Below are positions 36,200-46,439 of a stretch of DNA of 64,000 bases, in pieces. Positions within the stretch are counted from its first letter, which is position 1. Each line of letters begins with the position of its first letter. The DNA comes from an unidentified bacterial endosymbiont (GTDB lineage Bacteria; Pseudomonadota; Gammaproteobacteria; Enterobacterales; Enterobacteriaceae). The stretch covers positions 3,658,001-3,722,000 of the forward strand of contig NZ_OU963893.1 of the NCBI RefSeq assembly GCF_918797525.1, given 5' to 3'. Under the pieces are notes generated by a model. That model was not told the origin of the DNA, did no database searches, and was given only the letters and a program-made list of their open reading frames with translations. Both the position numbers and the translations under genes were made by a program.

Positions 36200-36360
36200 A
36201 TTGCGAGCGTTGATAACCAACGCGCTGGCGCATTATCCCTGTGCCGCCCTTCAATTGCAAGCTATCACGAACTGGATGGCGCTTTATTGCGCAAACAGCC
36301 GCGCAATCTCGTTTCTCCTGGTTTACCATTGTCCTGCATGACTTCTTTGAAGGAGAAAAA

Positions 36361-36672
36361 ATGGACGAGTATGACGCTTTCCCGCAACGTGTCTGGCACA
36401 TTGTGGCGTCGATCCCGGTAGGCTATGTCACCACCTATGGGGAGGTAGCGCGTCTTGCCGGTTCACCTCGCGCAGCCCGCATGGTCGGCGGCGTGCTGAG
36501 ACGCTTGCCGCAAGGGAGCTCCCTACCCTGGCATCGGGTGGTGAATCGACACGGCGCTATCTCGCTGACCGGACCGGATTTACAGCGCCAGCGTCAGGCT
36601 TTACTGTCAGAGGGGGTGCAGGTATCCGGGACCGGAGAGATAGATTTGCAGACGTATCGCTGGGTTTACTGA
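36361..36672 (+). CDS. atl: Atl (YbaZ), alkyltransferase-like DNA damage recognition protein
   Basis: 103-residue protein with the fold of the O6-alkylguanine transferase C-terminal domain but Trp (W57) in place of the catalytic Cys, in the motif PWHRVV. It therefore binds O6-alkylguanine without repairing it and flags lesions for nucleotide excision repair. The N-terminal FPQRVWHIVASIPVGYVTTYGEVA and helix-turn-helix Arg finger region SPRAARMVGG are conserved. Start preceded by GAAGGAG. Confidence 0.95.
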   Translation: MDEYDAFPQRVWHIVASIPVGYVTTYGEVARLAGSPRAARMVGGVLRRLPQGSSLPWHRVVNRHGAISLTGPDLQRQRQALLSEGVQVSGTGEIDLQTYRWVY

Positions 36673-36705
36673 CCCCCTCTCCCGCAGAAGAAAGGGCAGT
36701 AGCGA

Positions 36706-37233
36706 TTAAAGCTGTGTTGGAGGCGTTGGCAGCGCCGGCTGGTTGGTCTGTGGCGCGACCGGCAAAGCGGTCTGCGGGACAGGAACCAGATTCAGGTCAA
36801 TTTTAGTGCCGCCGTTGTTAATCGCATCCTGCACCGTGTCGGTAATAAAGACCAGCCTATCGTTGATCGTCACCGCCGCACTCAGGAGGATACGTGCATT
36901 AGGCTGCACGTCAGAGGGGTTGTACGGTAACACAAAGCTGAACGGCGCCTGTTTACCCTCGGTACGTACGGCGCGCTGCGCCAGCACTTTTGACGGTGCG
37001 TCAGCCAGGGAAGCATCAGAAAGCGTTACCGTAATAACCGCATCCGGTGGTAACGCCACGCGCTGTTGAATCCGGATAGTCCCTGAAACATTTGGTTGCT
37101 GAATAGACTGCTGTGAAAGTGTGTTAATACCGTTCGGGTTTGCCGCTGGCACCGGCACCTGGGCGCTCTTTCCTGCACAGGCGGACAACGCCACCGCAAT
37201 AGCTACACCACTTAGCATAGGCACGAGTTTCAT
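36706..37233 (-). CDS. ybaY: YbaY, glycine zipper-family outer-membrane lipoprotein
   Basis: 175-residue lipoprotein with a type II signal peptide and lipobox LSAC (Cys19). The central domain about residues 47-150 is the YbaY/type III secretion pilotin-like beta fold (GTIRIQQRVALPPDAVITVTL). The C-terminal tail is Pro/Gln/Thr-rich. Function unknown. Divergent from tesB. Confidence 0.93.
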   Translation of the reverse strand: MKLVPMLSGVAIAVALSACAGKSAQVPVPAANPNGINTLSQQSIQQPNVSGTIRIQQRVALPPDAVITVTLSDASLADAPSKVLAQRAVRTEGKQAPFSFVLPYNPSDVQPNARILLSAAVTINDRLVFITDTVQDAINNGGTKIDLNLVPVPQTALPVAPQTNQPALPTPPTQL

Positions 37234-37437
37234 TGAAGTCTCCTTATCATCAATGCACCAGCGGGATCGATCCCATCTGATGTCGTTTTATTCACATAAC
37301 ATAAGCAAGTGTGGCACAACTCACTGATTATTGCCTGGAATCGTCCTGATATTCAGACAAATCCACCCATCGGACCCCTTTCATTTCTGCGTTATACTCT
37401 GCCTATCTTTCGCCACGGCGTATTATTGAGGACGGCT

Positions 37438-38298
37438 ATGAGTCAGGCACTGAACAATCTGCTGACATTACTAAATCTGGAAAAAATTGAGGAAGGCCTC
37501 TATCGCGGTCAGAGCGAAGATTTAGGCTTACGTCAGGTCTTCGGCGGACAGGTCGTCGGACAGGCGCTGTACGCTGCGAAGGAAACCGTCCCGACAGACC
37601 GTCTGGTACACTCTTTTCACAGCTATTTTCTACGCCCTGGCGATAGCGCGAAACCCATTGTGTACGATGTTGAAGTATTAAGAGACGGCAACAGCTTTAG
37701 CGCACGCCGCGTGGCGGCGATTCAGAACGGCAAACCGATCTTCTACATGACCGCCTCTTTCCAGGCCCCGGAACCAGGCTATGAGCATCAAAAAGTGATG
37801 CCGCCCGCCCCGTCGCCAGAAGATCTGAAATCAGAGACGGATATCGCCCGTGCGCTGGCGCATTTACTGCCGCCTCAGGTAAAAGAGAAGTTTCTCTGTG
37901 ATAAACCGCTTGAAATCCGTCCTGTTGAATTCCATAACCCAATGAAAGGCCATGTGGCAGCGCCGAAACGCCAGGTCTGGATCCGCGCGAATGGCAGCGT
38001 ACCGGAAGATTCGCGCGTTCATCAGTATCTGCTGGGCTACGCCTCAGATTTCAACTTCCTGCCGGTTGCGCTACAGCCGCACGGCGTGGGTTTTCTTGAA
38101 AAAGGGATGCAGGTTGCGACCATAGACCACTCCATGTGGTTCCACCGCCCGTTCGATATGAACGAGTGGCTGCTTTACAGCGTGGAGAGTACCTCGGCAT
38201 CAAGCGCGCGCGGGTTCGTACGTGGGGAGTTTTATACGCAGGAGGGGATACTGGTGGCATCGACGGTTCAGGAAGGGGTTATGCGCAACCGCGGATAA
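37438..38298 (+). CDS. tesB: TesB, acyl-CoA thioesterase II
   Basis: Hydrolyses medium- and long-chain acyl-CoA to free fatty acid and CoA. The 286-residue double-hotdog protein starts at [19 protein letters not shown]; the open frame reaches 43 codons upstream without a matching N-terminus. Conserved segments are [33 protein letters not shown] and the C-terminal [10 protein letters not shown] and [15 protein letters not shown] catalytic regions. Convergent with amtB. Confidence 0.96.
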   Translation: MSQALNNLLTLLNLEKIEEGLYRGQSEDLGLRQVFGGQVVGQALYAAKETVPTDRLVHSFHSYFLRPGDSAKPIVYDVEVLRDGNSFSARRVAAIQNGKPIFYMTASFQAPEPGYEHQKVMPPAPSPEDLKSETDIARALAHLLPPQVKEKFLCDKPLEIRPVEFHNPMKGHVAAPKRQVWIRANGSVPEDSRVHQYLLGYASDFNFLPVALQPHGVGFLEKGMQVATIDHSMWFHRPFDMNEWLLYSVESTSASSARGFVRGEFYTQEGILVASTVQEGVMRNRG

Positions 38299-38333
38299 TG
38301 GTGTGCGGGTTGCTCCCCCGTGGGAGAGAATAA

Positions 38334-38365
38334 AGCACAACGGCAACCTCGGTTGCCGTTGTGCT
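38334..38365. terminator. tesB/amtB convergent terminator
   Basis: 15-bp perfect stem AGCACAACGGCAACC / GGTTGCCGTTGTGCT with a 2-base centre, between the two convergent stop codons. Confidence 0.85.
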
Positions 38366-38370
38366 GTTTA

Positions 38371-39657
38371 TTAGGCGTTATACGCATTCTCGCCGTGGCT
38401 GTTGACGTCCAGACCTTCACGCTCCTGTTCTTCCGGTACACGTAAGCCGACGGTCATGTCCGCCAGCTTGTAGCCAATGAACGCGACGACCCCAGACCAG
38501 ACGACGGTAATGGCGATACTTTCCAGTTGGACCAGCAGTTGGTGAACCATGGTAACCCCTTCTGCATAACCGACGCCTCCCAGAGATTTCGCCGCGAAGA
38601 TACCGGTCATGATGCATCCGATGATGCCGCAGACGCCGTGCACACCAAACACATCGCAAGGGTCGTCAACGCGCAGAACACGTTTCAGCGCCGTCACGCC
38701 CCACAGCCCCGCCAGACCCGCAACCAGACCGATGAGCAACGCCCCGCCTACGCCGACAAAACCACACGCCGGGGTGATCCCTACCAGACCAGCGATGGCG
38801 CCCGAACAGGCGCCGAGCAGAGAAGGTTTACCGCGAACCGCCCACTCACCGAACACCCAGGAGAGGATCGCACCCGCCGTAGCCACAACGGTATTCACGA
38901 AGGCCAGCGCGGCGATTTCATTCGCGGCGCTTGCGGAACCGGCGTTAAATCCGAACCAGCCGAAGTAGAGAATGGCTGTCCCGGTGAATACCATAGGCAG
39001 GTTATGCGGTTTAAACGCCTCCTTACCGAAGCCTACGCGCTTGCCAATCAGATAGGCCCCGACCAGCCCGGCGACCGCGGCGTTAATGTGAACCACGGTC
39101 CCGCCGGCAAAGTCCAGTGCGCCATGAGACGCCAGCAGACCACCGCCCCAGACCATATGAGCAATAGGAACGTAAGAGAGTGTTAGCCAGACCACCACGA
39201 AAATCAGCACCGCAGAGAAGCGAATACGCTCAGCCAGCGCGCCTACAATTAAGCCCACGGTGATGCAGGCGAATGATCCCTGGAATGCCACGTGGATGTA
39301 CTGGTAGAAACTGCCCATCAACGCGGTCAGCTCAATGTTTTTCAGCATCGCCCAGTTGACGTTCCCGAAGAAGGCGTTCCCTTCACCAAAGGCCAGCGAG
39401 TAGCCGTAAACCACCCACAGAACACATACCAGCGCGAAAGTGACGGTAACCTGGGTAAGCATGGAGAGAACGTTTTTACCGCGGATCAAACCGCCGTAAA
39501 AGAGCGCAATCCCCGGAATGGTCATAAACAGCACCAGGGCGGTGCAGATCATCATAAAAGCGTTATCGGCTTTGTCTGCTACCGCAGGGGCAGCCATTAC
39601 CAGGCCCGGCAGCAGTGCCAGCGACCCCAGACCCGTTTTGATTGTTGCTATTTTCAT
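38371..39657 (-). CDS. amtB: AmtB, ammonium channel
   Basis: Trimeric inner-membrane ammonia/ammonium channel used under nitrogen limitation. 428 residues with a cleavable signal peptide (ending about VMA-AP) and 11 transmembrane helices. Conserved pore-lining His residues lie in YVPIAHMVWG and DVFGVHGVCG. GlnK blocks the pore by its T-loop when nitrogen is replete. Second gene of the glnK-amtB operon, 34 bases after glnK. Confidence 0.97.
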   Translation of the reverse strand: MKIATIKTGLGSLALLPGLVMAAPAVADKADNAFMMICTALVLFMTIPGIALFYGGLIRGKNVLSMLTQVTVTFALVCVLWVVYGYSLAFGEGNAFFGNVNWAMLKNIELTALMGSFYQYIHVAFQGSFACITVGLIVGALAERIRFSAVLIFVVVWLTLSYVPIAHMVWGGGLLASHGALDFAGGTVVHINAAVAGLVGAYLIGKRVGFGKEAFKPHNLPMVFTGTAILYFGWFGFNAGSASAANEIAALAFVNTVVATAGAILSWVFGEWAVRGKPSLLGACSGAIAGLVGITPACGFVGVGGALLIGLVAGLAGLWGVTALKRVLRVDDPCDVFGVHGVCGIIGCIMTGIFAAKSLGGVGYAEGVTMVHQLLVQLESIAITVVWSGVVAFIGYKLADMTVGLRVPEEQEREGLDVNSHGENAYNA

Positions 39658-39691
39658 TTTTCGATCCCTATCACTGTGTGCCAGACGTTAC

Positions 39692-40030
39692 TCACAACGC
39701 CGCTTCGTCAGATTCGCCGGTACGGATGCGAATGACGCGCTGCAGCTCGGCAACAAAAATCTTGCCGTCGCCAATTTTGCCGGTGTAAGCCGCTTTGCTG
39801 ATCACATCAACCACCTCATCAAGCTGGTCATCCGCAATTGCAACATCAATTTTCACTTTTGGCAGGAAGTTAACGCTGTACTCCGCCCCGCGATAAAGCT
39901 CGGCATGCCCCTTCTGACGACCAAATCCTTTCACTTCGGACACAGTCAGTCCCTGAATACCCACAGAAGACAATGCTTCGCGCACGTCTTCGAGTTTGAA
40001 TGGTTTAATTACAACCGTAACCAGCTTCAT
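39692..40030 (-). CDS. glnK: GlnK, PII nitrogen signal protein
   Basis: 112-residue PII protein from MKLVTVVIKPFKLEDVREAL. The T-loop carries the uridylylation Tyr51 in RGAEYSVNFLPK, and the B-loop TGKIGDGKIFV binds ATP. It reports 2-oxoglutarate and glutamine status and gates AmtB. Upstream are a sigma-54 promoter and NtrC sites, so expression should be switched on in nitrogen limitation. Confidence 0.97.
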   Translation of the reverse strand: MKLVTVVIKPFKLEDVREALSSVGIQGLTVSEVKGFGRQKGHAELYRGAEYSVNFLPKVKIDVAIADDQLDEVVDVISKAAYTGKIGDGKIFVAELQRVIRIRTGESDEAAL

Positions 40031-40083
40031 AAATCCCCTCCAGTCAGAATGCAGTAATGGCCGCCGCTCACCCGGGAGATATT

Positions 40084-40098
40084 GCAAGGGATGTGCCA
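40084..40098 (-). promoter_or_regulatory. Sigma-54 promoter of glnK-amtB
   Basis: Minus-strand TGGCAC-N5-TTGC, a perfect match to the -24/-12 consensus, 54 bases upstream of the glnK start. Confidence 0.92.
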
Positions 40099-40172
40099 CA
40101 ATTGAAAACAGAGGGAATATGCGCGGTAACGCGCCAGTAAAGGGGTTTAGCCTGAGGCGGGCGAAAAAAAAA

Positions 40173-40251
40173 CGCACCATGACAGTGCAGGGCGCGTTTC
40201 CGGTTTGCACCAACAGTAATGACTGTTAGCGCATTGCCTGATGTTGGTGCA
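40173..40251. promoter_or_regulatory. NtrC enhancer sites upstream of glnK
   Basis: Site 1 at 40173-40189 reads CGCACCATGACAGTGCA, and site 2 at 40235-40251 reads TGCCTGATGTTGGTGCA; both resemble TGCACC-N5-GGTGCA. A further half-site TTGCACCAA lies at 40205-40213. They sit about 75-165 bases upstream of the sigma-54 promoter and abut the mdlB stop. Confidence 0.75.
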
Positions 40252-42033
40252 TCAGGCGCTAAGCGATTCTTCATCTCGTGCGCTGGCGGCCAGTTCGTCC
40301 CCCGCCAGCTGCAACTGGTACATCTGCCAGTAGCGCCCTTTCGCCTCCAGCAATTGCCGATGCGTTCCGCGTTCAACGGCCTGACCACGATGCAGAACCA
40401 GAATGGTGTCTGCGTCGACAATCGTTGAAAGGCGATGCGCAATGACCACCAGCGTCGTCTGGTTACGTACTGCAGCCAGCGCCTGTTGGATAGCCTGTTC
40501 AGTGCCGGAGTCAATACTGGCCGTTGCTTCATCCAGAATCAGCACCTGCGGCGTTTCAATCAGCACCCGCGCCAGCGCCAGGAGTTGCTTTTGCCCAACA
40601 GAGAGGTTATTCCCCTGCTCTCCCAGCCTGGTGTTAATCCCTTCGCTAAACCCGCGCGCCAGCGCTGCCAGTTGCACTTTTTCCAGCACATCCCAAACCT
40701 GTTCCGGGGTGTATGGCCTACCCAGCGTCACGTTGGCGAAGAAGGTATCGGCCAGCACCACAGGATCTTGCTGCACCATCGCGACGCCTTTGCGCAACGT
40801 GTTGTGGCTGAGCGAGGCAAGCGGGCGACCGTCGAGGCGAATTTCGCCATGCGTTAAGGGGTAATACCCCATCAGCAGACTGGCAAGGGTACTTTTACCG
40901 CTTCCGGTGTGCCCAACCAGAGCGACAAAACCCCGTGAAGGCACATCGAGTGTGATGTCCTGCAAGACAAGCCGGTCATCGCGGTAGGCAAAGGAGACGT
41001 TATCAAAGGCTATGGATCCGCTTTGCAGCGGACGGTCGTCATTACCGTAAGTCTGACGCGGTCGGTCCATCAGCTCAAAGACACGCTCACCAGCTACCAC
41101 GGCCTGTTGCAACATGGATTGTTGGGTAGTGAGTTCAATGAGCGGCTCGTTAAGGCGTCCGAGATAGCTAATGAAGGCATACAACACGCCAACTTCAATC
41201 GTGCCGTGGTTTGTCAGGCCAAACAGCATTAGCAGACCACACAGTACCAGCGCCGAGAAAAGGCTGAGCAGCGGCCGTAACAGAAAACCGTCAAGGCGTA
41301 ACGTCTGCATTCGCGCCATATAGTGTGAACGGCTGGCTTCGCCCATTCGCTCGCCAAAGCGCGCCTGCTGACGAAATTGCTGGATGACGCTCATGCCGTT
41401 AATCACTTCATTAAAGCCATCATTGATATCGGCCAGATAAGTGCGCACCCGGCGGACAATCGGCGTGCTGTAACGCTGGTAGATAACCATGACAATCAGC
41501 ACCGCCGGGAAGATGGCAATCGCCACCAGCGCCATTCGCCAGTCGAGACTGAACATGGCCACCAGCATCGCCCCAATCAGGGCTGCGCTGCGCAGCACGG
41601 TTGCCACCACGGTGACGTACAGGTCACGGATCACCTCGGTATCATTCGTTACGCGGGAAATAACCTGTCCGACCGGCTGAGTATCAAATTCACTTAATGG
41701 CTGGCGCAGCGCTGCGTCCATCACGTCCGTGCGAAGCTGCTGTACCACGCCAACGGCCGCCCGGTTAAAGAGCAGAGCCTGCGCATAGTGCAGCCCGGCC
41801 GCCATCAGTTGTAACCCGACGTAAGCCACGCCCAAGCCCGCCACCAGCCCAAGCGGCATAAAGCTTTTCGCCACCATATTGTCGATGAAATAACTGATAA
41901 GCAGCGGGCCGCTCACCTCGGCTATCGCCGCAATCCACAGCAAAAATACCGCGATCGAGAGCGGCTTGCGCCACGGCGAGCCGTAGGCAAGCAGACGTTT
42001 AAGCGTCGGCCATATCGTTGCCGGTTTATGCAT
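40252..42033 (-). CDS. mdlB: MdlB, ABC transporter half-subunit
   Basis: 593-residue exporter subunit with six TM helices (about 1-310) and an ATPase domain. Walker [10 protein letters not shown], signature LSVGQKQ and Walker [13 protein letters not shown] are intact. The start [18 protein letters not shown] matches the E. coli length; the frame is open 51 codons further upstream inside mdlA. Overlaps the mdlA 3' end by eight bases, indicating coupling and a MdlAB heterodimer. The substrate is not established. Confidence 0.95.
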   Translation of the reverse strand: MHKPATIWPTLKRLLAYGSPWRKPLSIAVFLLWIAAIAEVSGPLLISYFIDNMVAKSFMPLGLVAGLGVAYVGLQLMAAGLHYAQALLFNRAAVGVVQQLRTDVMDAALRQPLSEFDTQPVGQVISRVTNDTEVIRDLYVTVVATVLRSAALIGAMLVAMFSLDWRMALVAIAIFPAVLIVMVIYQRYSTPIVRRVRTYLADINDGFNEVINGMSVIQQFRQQARFGERMGEASRSHYMARMQTLRLDGFLLRPLLSLFSALVLCGLLMLFGLTNHGTIEVGVLYAFISYLGRLNEPLIELTTQQSMLQQAVVAGERVFELMDRPRQTYGNDDRPLQSGSIAFDNVSFAYRDDRLVLQDITLDVPSRGFVALVGHTGSGKSTLASLLMGYYPLTHGEIRLDGRPLASLSHNTLRKGVAMVQQDPVVLADTFFANVTLGRPYTPEQVWDVLEKVQLAALARGFSEGINTRLGEQGNNLSVGQKQLLALARVLIETPQVLILDEATASIDSGTEQAIQQALAAVRNQTTLVVIAHRLSTIVDADTILVLHRGQAVERGTHRQLLEAKGRYWQMYQLQLAGDELAASARDEESLSA

Positions 42034-43797
42034 TGGCGGCCTCCTCGTCCTGTTCCGGGGCATCATCCAGCGCCGCTTCAAGCTGCTGATAACGATACAT
42101 ATCGCAATACCAGCCAGGTTGTTGAGCAAGAGAGTCGTGGTCTCCGCGCTGGGCGATATGCCCGTGCTGCAGCACCACAATTTCACTGGCTTCCGTCAGC
42201 GCCGACAGCCGATGGGCGCTGATAATAACCGTGCGTCCTTCGCCCCACTGACGCAGATTATGCAGAATCTGATGCTCGGTGCGGCCATCAACAGCCGAGA
42301 GCGCATCATCCAGAATGAGAATTTCGGCGTTAAGCAGCAGCGCACGGGCAATGGAAATTCGCTGTTTTTGCCCGCCGGACAACATCACGCCCCGCTCGCC
42401 CACCTCTGTCTCATAGCCCTGAGGCAGACGCAGAATATCCTCATGCACGCTGGCTAATCGCGCGACGTGCTCGATCTCTTGCTGGGTTGCAGAAGGACAT
42501 CCAAGGGCAATATTGTTGCCGATGGTATCGGAGAATAAAAACGGCGTCTGGCTGACCACTGCCAGGCGTCTGCGCCAACTGTCCAGCAGCAGGTTCGTTA
42601 GCGGAATATCATGGAAACGAATGTCGCCCTGCGTTACATCAAAGTGACGCTGGAGCAGCGACAAAAGGGTACTTTTACCCGAGCCGGTAGGACCGCAAAT
42701 CCCCAGCATCTGACCGGGCTGCAGCGTGAAGTTCAGGTTTTCGAGCACCGTTTGATCTGTCTGTGGATAACTAAACGACTGAATATCGGCTTTCAACACC
42801 CCGCGCCCTTCCGGCACCGGCTCGCTGCCGTCATTTACTACCGGTGCTTCAGCCAGCATGTCGCGAATACGGCTGTATGCCGCGCTGCCGCGCTCAACAA
42901 TGTTGAACATCCAGGCCAGGGCCAGCATCGGCCAAATCATCAGCCCCAGGTACATCGCAAAACTGGTTAACTGGCCGAGGGTCATAGAGCCCTGCACCAC
43001 CATCCAGCTCCGCCGCCAATCGCCAGCAGATTAGCCATGCCGATTGCGATATAAATAGTGGGATCAAAACGAGCATCAATACGGGCTACACGCATGTTTT
43101 TCGCCCCGGTGTCCGCCGCATCGGCGGCAAACAGCGCAGACTGTCTGTCCTCCAGACCAAAAGCTTTGATCATGCGAATACTGGACATGCTTTCCTGGGT
43201 GCGATCGTTTAACGATGAAAACGCAGCCTGCGCCAGTTTGAAGCGCGCATGTAATTTTTCCCCGTAGCGATTGATCGCCAGAGCCATAATCGGCATGGGC
43301 AGGAGCGCCATCAGGGTTAACTGCCAGCTGATCTGGGTCGACATGACAATCAACACCGCACAGCCCATAACCAGCGAATCCACCAGCGTTAGCACACCTT
43401 CACCGGCGGCAAACACCACGCGGTCGACGTCGTTAGTGGCGCGGGCAATGAGGTCGCCGGTACGATGGCGCAGGTAAAACTCAGGATGTTGTCGGCTAAG
43501 CTGTCGATAAAAATCCTCACGCAGCTCGACGGCCAGTTGATAGGACGCGCCAAATAACAGTACCCGCCAGACGTAGCGCAGCAGGTAAACAATCACCGCG
43601 GTCAGCACCAGCGTGCCAACCCACATCAGCACCCGTGCGGTGGTGTAATGCTGTTCTGTGACGCCATCCACGACATATCCCACCACTTTTGGCGGGATCA
43701 ACTGCAAAATGGCAATGATAATAAGCAGGCATACTGCGCCGAGATAGCGTTGCCACTCCCGACGAAAGTACCAGCTTAATTGGGCAAATAATCGCAC
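42026..43797 (-). pseudogene. mdlA: MdlA, ABC transporter half-subunit; single-base deletion as read
   Basis: Partner of MdlB. Two overlapping frames carry it: codons for residues 1 to about 263 in the frame starting at 43797 ([19 protein letters not shown]), and the rest ([15 protein letters not shown] onward) in the next frame to 42026. Near 43009 the expected GGGSWMVVQG reads as [10 protein letters not shown] because one A (T on the plus strand) is missing. Adding it gives 590 residues, the E. coli length. The ATPase domain downstream is intact ([28 protein letters not shown]). Probably a sequencing error, otherwise a very fresh null allele. Confidence 0.92.
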
Positions 43798-43827
43798 GCG
43801 GTTTGTTCCTGAAGGTATTTAACGAAT

Positions 43828-44286
43828 TTATTCAATGGGTAATGCTGTGGTGTACTTTATCTGTTCCATGGCAAAACTTGAGGTGACGTCCGACAAGCCC
43901 GGCACGCTATTGACCAGCCGCTTATAAAAATCGTCGTAACGCTTCATGTCCGCGACCTGAACACGCATCAGGTAGTCGTACTCCCCTGCCATGCGCCAAA
44001 AACCAAGTACCTCCGGCATTTCGGCTACCTGAGTAACGAAGCGGCTATACCAGTCGCTGCTGTGGTGCTGTGTTTTTATCAGGACAAAGGCGGTCAGTCC
44101 AAGCCCCAGTTTTTCAGGATCTAATAACGCAACACGTCCCAGCAGGATGCCGTCATCTTCGAGTTTCTTGAGTCGCTTCCAGCAGGGCGTGGTGGTCAGA
44201 TTAACGGCATCTGCCAGCGCCTGCAAAGAGAGGGTGCAGTCACCTTGCAGCAATGAAAGCAGCTTGCGATCGATTTTATCTAGCAT
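43828..44286 (-). CDS. decR: DecR (YbaO), Lrp/AsnC-family cysteine-responsive regulator
   Basis: 152-residue Lrp-type regulator: HTH in the first 50 residues ([27 protein letters not shown]), then the RAM effector-binding domain. In E. coli DecR activates cysteine detoxification genes. Start [10 protein letters not shown]; an ATG two codons upstream is possible. Here it is divergent from a cysteine-desulfhydrase-like gene, as in Salmonella and Pantoea, and near-perfect palindromes lie between them. Confidence 0.94.
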   Translation of the reverse strand: MLDKIDRKLLSLLQGDCTLSLQALADAVNLTTTPCWKRLKKLEDDGILLGRVALLDPEKLGLGLTAFVLIKTQHHSSDWYSRFVTQVAEMPEVLGFWRMAGEYDYLMRVQVADMKRYDDFYKRLVNSVPGLSDVTSSFAMEQIKYTTALPIE

Positions 44287-44297
44287 ACCCACCTCAC

Positions 44298-44360
44298 AGA
44301 GAAAATTTTTCTCTCTTCATTCTATTTTAAAGGCCAGATAGCAACAATTTTTTCTGTGCT
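44298..44360. promoter_or_regulatory. Putative DecR operators
   Basis: A perfect 17-bp palindrome at 44298-44314, AGAGAAAA-T-TTTTCTCT, sits 12 bases from the decR start. A looser inverted repeat lies at 44340-44360 (AGCAACA ... TGTGCT around an A/T-rich core), 22 bases before the divergent gene. Lrp-family sites are typically of this A/T-centred form. Confidence 0.7.
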
Positions 44361-44381
44361 TTTCGCTATGCTTGGCACAAA

Positions 44382-45479
44382 ATGACAAATCACATGAATA
44401 CAAACAAAGAAATGATCAACATATCAAATACAACTAATCGCACCTGGCTTAAGCATGCCATCAGCGAAATCAATGCCGATTATCAACGCTCGGCAGATAC
44501 CCATTTAATCCGCCTGAACCTGCCGGGGTTTAGCGGCATTCAGCTGTACCTTAAAGATGAAAGTACTCATCCCACTGGTAGCCTGAAGCATCGGCTGGCA
44601 CGTTCTCTCTTCTTATACGGCTTGTGTAACGGCTGGATCAAAGAAGGCACCCCGATCGTTGAATCCTCATCCGGTTCAACGGCGGTTTCAGAAGCCTACT
44701 TTGCCCGCCTGCTGGGACTGCCGTTCATCGCGGTAATGCCCGCCTGTACCGCAAAACGCAAAATCGAGGAGATCGAATTTTACGGTGGACGCTGCCACTT
44801 TGTGCAAAGCGCCTGCGAGATTTATGCGGCCTCAGAAACGCTGGCCCGCGAGCTGAACGGCCATTATATGGACCAGTTCACTTTCGCCGAGCGTGCCACC
44901 GATTGGCGCGGCAATAACAACATCGCCGACAGTATTTTCCGCCAGATGACGCACGAGCCGCACCCGGTTCCCTCTTACGTGGTGATGAGCGCAGGTACCG
45001 GCGGCACATCCGCGACCATTGGGCGTTATATTCGCAGCCAGGGTTACGATACCCAGCTAATGGTGGTTGACCCGCAGAACTCTGTGTTCCTCGACTACTG
45101 GCAGAGCCGTAATACGGGCCTGCGTAGCCCGGTAGGCAGTAAAATTGAAGGGATTGGCCGCCCGCGTGTTGAGCCATCGTTCATTCCTGACGTGGTAGAC
45201 GAAATGTTGCGTGTTCCGGATGCCGCCAGCGTAGCCACCGCACACTGGCTACAGACGCAGCTCGGCCGCAAAGTGGGCGCCTCTACCGGCACTAACATGT
45301 GGGGCGCACTGCAGTTGGCTGCCCGTATGCGGGATGAGGGCCGGACGGGGTCTATCGTTACGCTGCTGTGCGACAGCGGTGAGCGCTACCTGGAGACCTA
45401 CTACAATGCGCAATGGGTGCAGGCCAACATTGGCGACGTAGCCCCCTGGAAAGCGCAGATTACCCAGTTGGTGCAATAA
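44382..45479 (+). CDS. PLP-dependent cysteine desulfhydrase (CdsH/CcdA-like)
   Basis: 365-residue member of the cysteine synthase/PLP fold-type II family. The Schiff-base lysine is in [13 protein letters not shown], the phosphate-binding glycine loop is [12 protein letters not shown], and the C-terminal [14 protein letters not shown] is conserved. Homologues next to decR-like genes in Salmonella and Pantoea degrade cysteine to pyruvate, ammonia and sulfide. The start is uncertain; ATGs at 44394 and 44412 are alternatives. E. coli K-12 lacks this neighbour of decR. A shared terminator separates it from cof. Confidence 0.85.
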   Translation: MTNHMNTNKEMINISNTTNRTWLKHAISEINADYQRSADTHLIRLNLPGFSGIQLYLKDESTHPTGSLKHRLARSLFLYGLCNGWIKEGTPIVESSSGSTAVSEAYFARLLGLPFIAVMPACTAKRKIEEIEFYGGRCHFVQSACEIYAASETLARELNGHYMDQFTFAERATDWRGNNNIADSIFRQMTHEPHPVPSYVVMSAGTGGTSATIGRYIRSQGYDTQLMVVDPQNSVFLDYWQSRNTGLRSPVGSKIEGIGRPRVEPSFIPDVVDEMLRVPDAASVATAHWLQTQLGRKVGASTGTNMWGALQLAARMRDEGRTGSIVTLLCDSGERYLETYYNAQWVQANIGDVAPWKAQITQLVQ

Positions 45480-45504
45480 AAAAAGCCAGACCGACGTCTG
45501 GCTT
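45480..45504. terminator. Bidirectional terminator between the cdsH-like gene and cof
   Basis: Stem AAGCCAGAC / GTCTGGCTT with loop CGAC at 45483-45504. On the minus strand it is followed by a run of eight T, a strong cof terminator. Confidence 0.85.
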
Positions 45505-45519
45505 GCTGGCAGGGTCTCA

Positions 45520-46338
45520 CTATTCGGGGGAATATGGGAGGGTGTTTTTGTCCAGCCAATGGGTTAAAAAATGGGACACCGCCTCATTACGGCAGTGACC
45601 GATAACCGGTAGATGAGGAAGCTCGGCAATCAGCTGCGGCATCGCATTCCCCATGATAAGACCGCGCCCGACGCTGCCCAGCATCTCCCGGTCGTTCATT
45701 GCGTCACCGAACGCCATGCAATCCTGAAGCGTAAAGCCCAGGTGGTCGCTCAGTACCGCCAGGGCAGAACCTTTGTTACAGCCAGCCGGCAACACCTCCA
45801 GGCAATTCCATGCTGAAAACGTCAGGTGCGCCCGGTCGCCTAACGCATCATTAAGCTGAATGCGTAAGCGGCAGAGATCGTCATGATCGGCACAGAAACA
45901 GATTTTGGTCACAGCATGAGCAGGGATACGACGCAGATCGGTAAGCTGATACTTAAAACCGCTGTCAACATGCGCGTGCAGAATTTCGGGTATGTCGCGG
46001 CCGGTAAACCAGCCGTCATCATTAAAAACATGCACGCTGGCCTGCGTATCCCAGGTGCTGTGCAGCACGATTTCCGCCACTTCGGGATTGAGATCCTGTC
46101 GGTGCAACACCTCCCCTTCGACGGAGTGAATTCGCGTGCCGTTGCCGGTTATCAAAAACGCATCGAGAGAGAATGCTCCCAGCAGATAACGCATCTCCAG
46201 CACGTGGCGGCCGGTGGCAAACGTCAGGGTGACATCACGTTCATGCAGGCGCTTCAGGATGCTCAGGGTTTTATTCCCTAATCGGTGATCCGGCATTAAC
46301 AGCGTGCCGTCCATATCAAATGCAGCGAGCCTGGCCAT
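45520..46338 (-). CDS. cof: Cof, HAD-family HMP-PP / sugar phosphatase
   Basis: 272-residue HAD phosphatase of the Cof subfamily; E. coli Cof hydrolyses 4-amino-2-methyl-5-hydroxymethylpyrimidine diphosphate among others. Motif I is DMDGTLL at residues 8-14, motif II TFATGR, motif III Lys in GCNKGSAL and motif [13 protein letters not shown]. The C2-type cap lies between. Divergent from ybaE. Confidence 0.95.
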   Translation of the reverse strand: MARLAAFDMDGTLLMPDHRLGNKTLSILKRLHERDVTLTFATGRHVLEMRYLLGAFSLDAFLITGNGTRIHSVEGEVLHRQDLNPEVAEIVLHSTWDTQASVHVFNDDGWFTGRDIPEILHAHVDSGFKYQLTDLRRIPAHAVTKICFCADHDDLCRLRIQLNDALGDRAHLTFSAWNCLEVLPAGCNKGSALAVLSDHLGFTLQDCMAFGDAMNDREMLGSVGRGLIMGNAMPQLIAELPHLPVIGHCRNEAVSHFLTHWLDKNTLPYSPE

Positions 46339-46439
46339 GATTACTCCCGAAATGTGATGCGTTTAACTTGTGCATCAGTATCCCGTGAGATATACGGAAG
46401 TAATAGTGAATAGATGAAAATTATTGTTCCGGGTTTACC

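Noticed and set aside
36066..36401. 111-codon frame across ffs
   Set aside because: The stretch is the 4.5S RNA gene, and the frame has no protein-like features.
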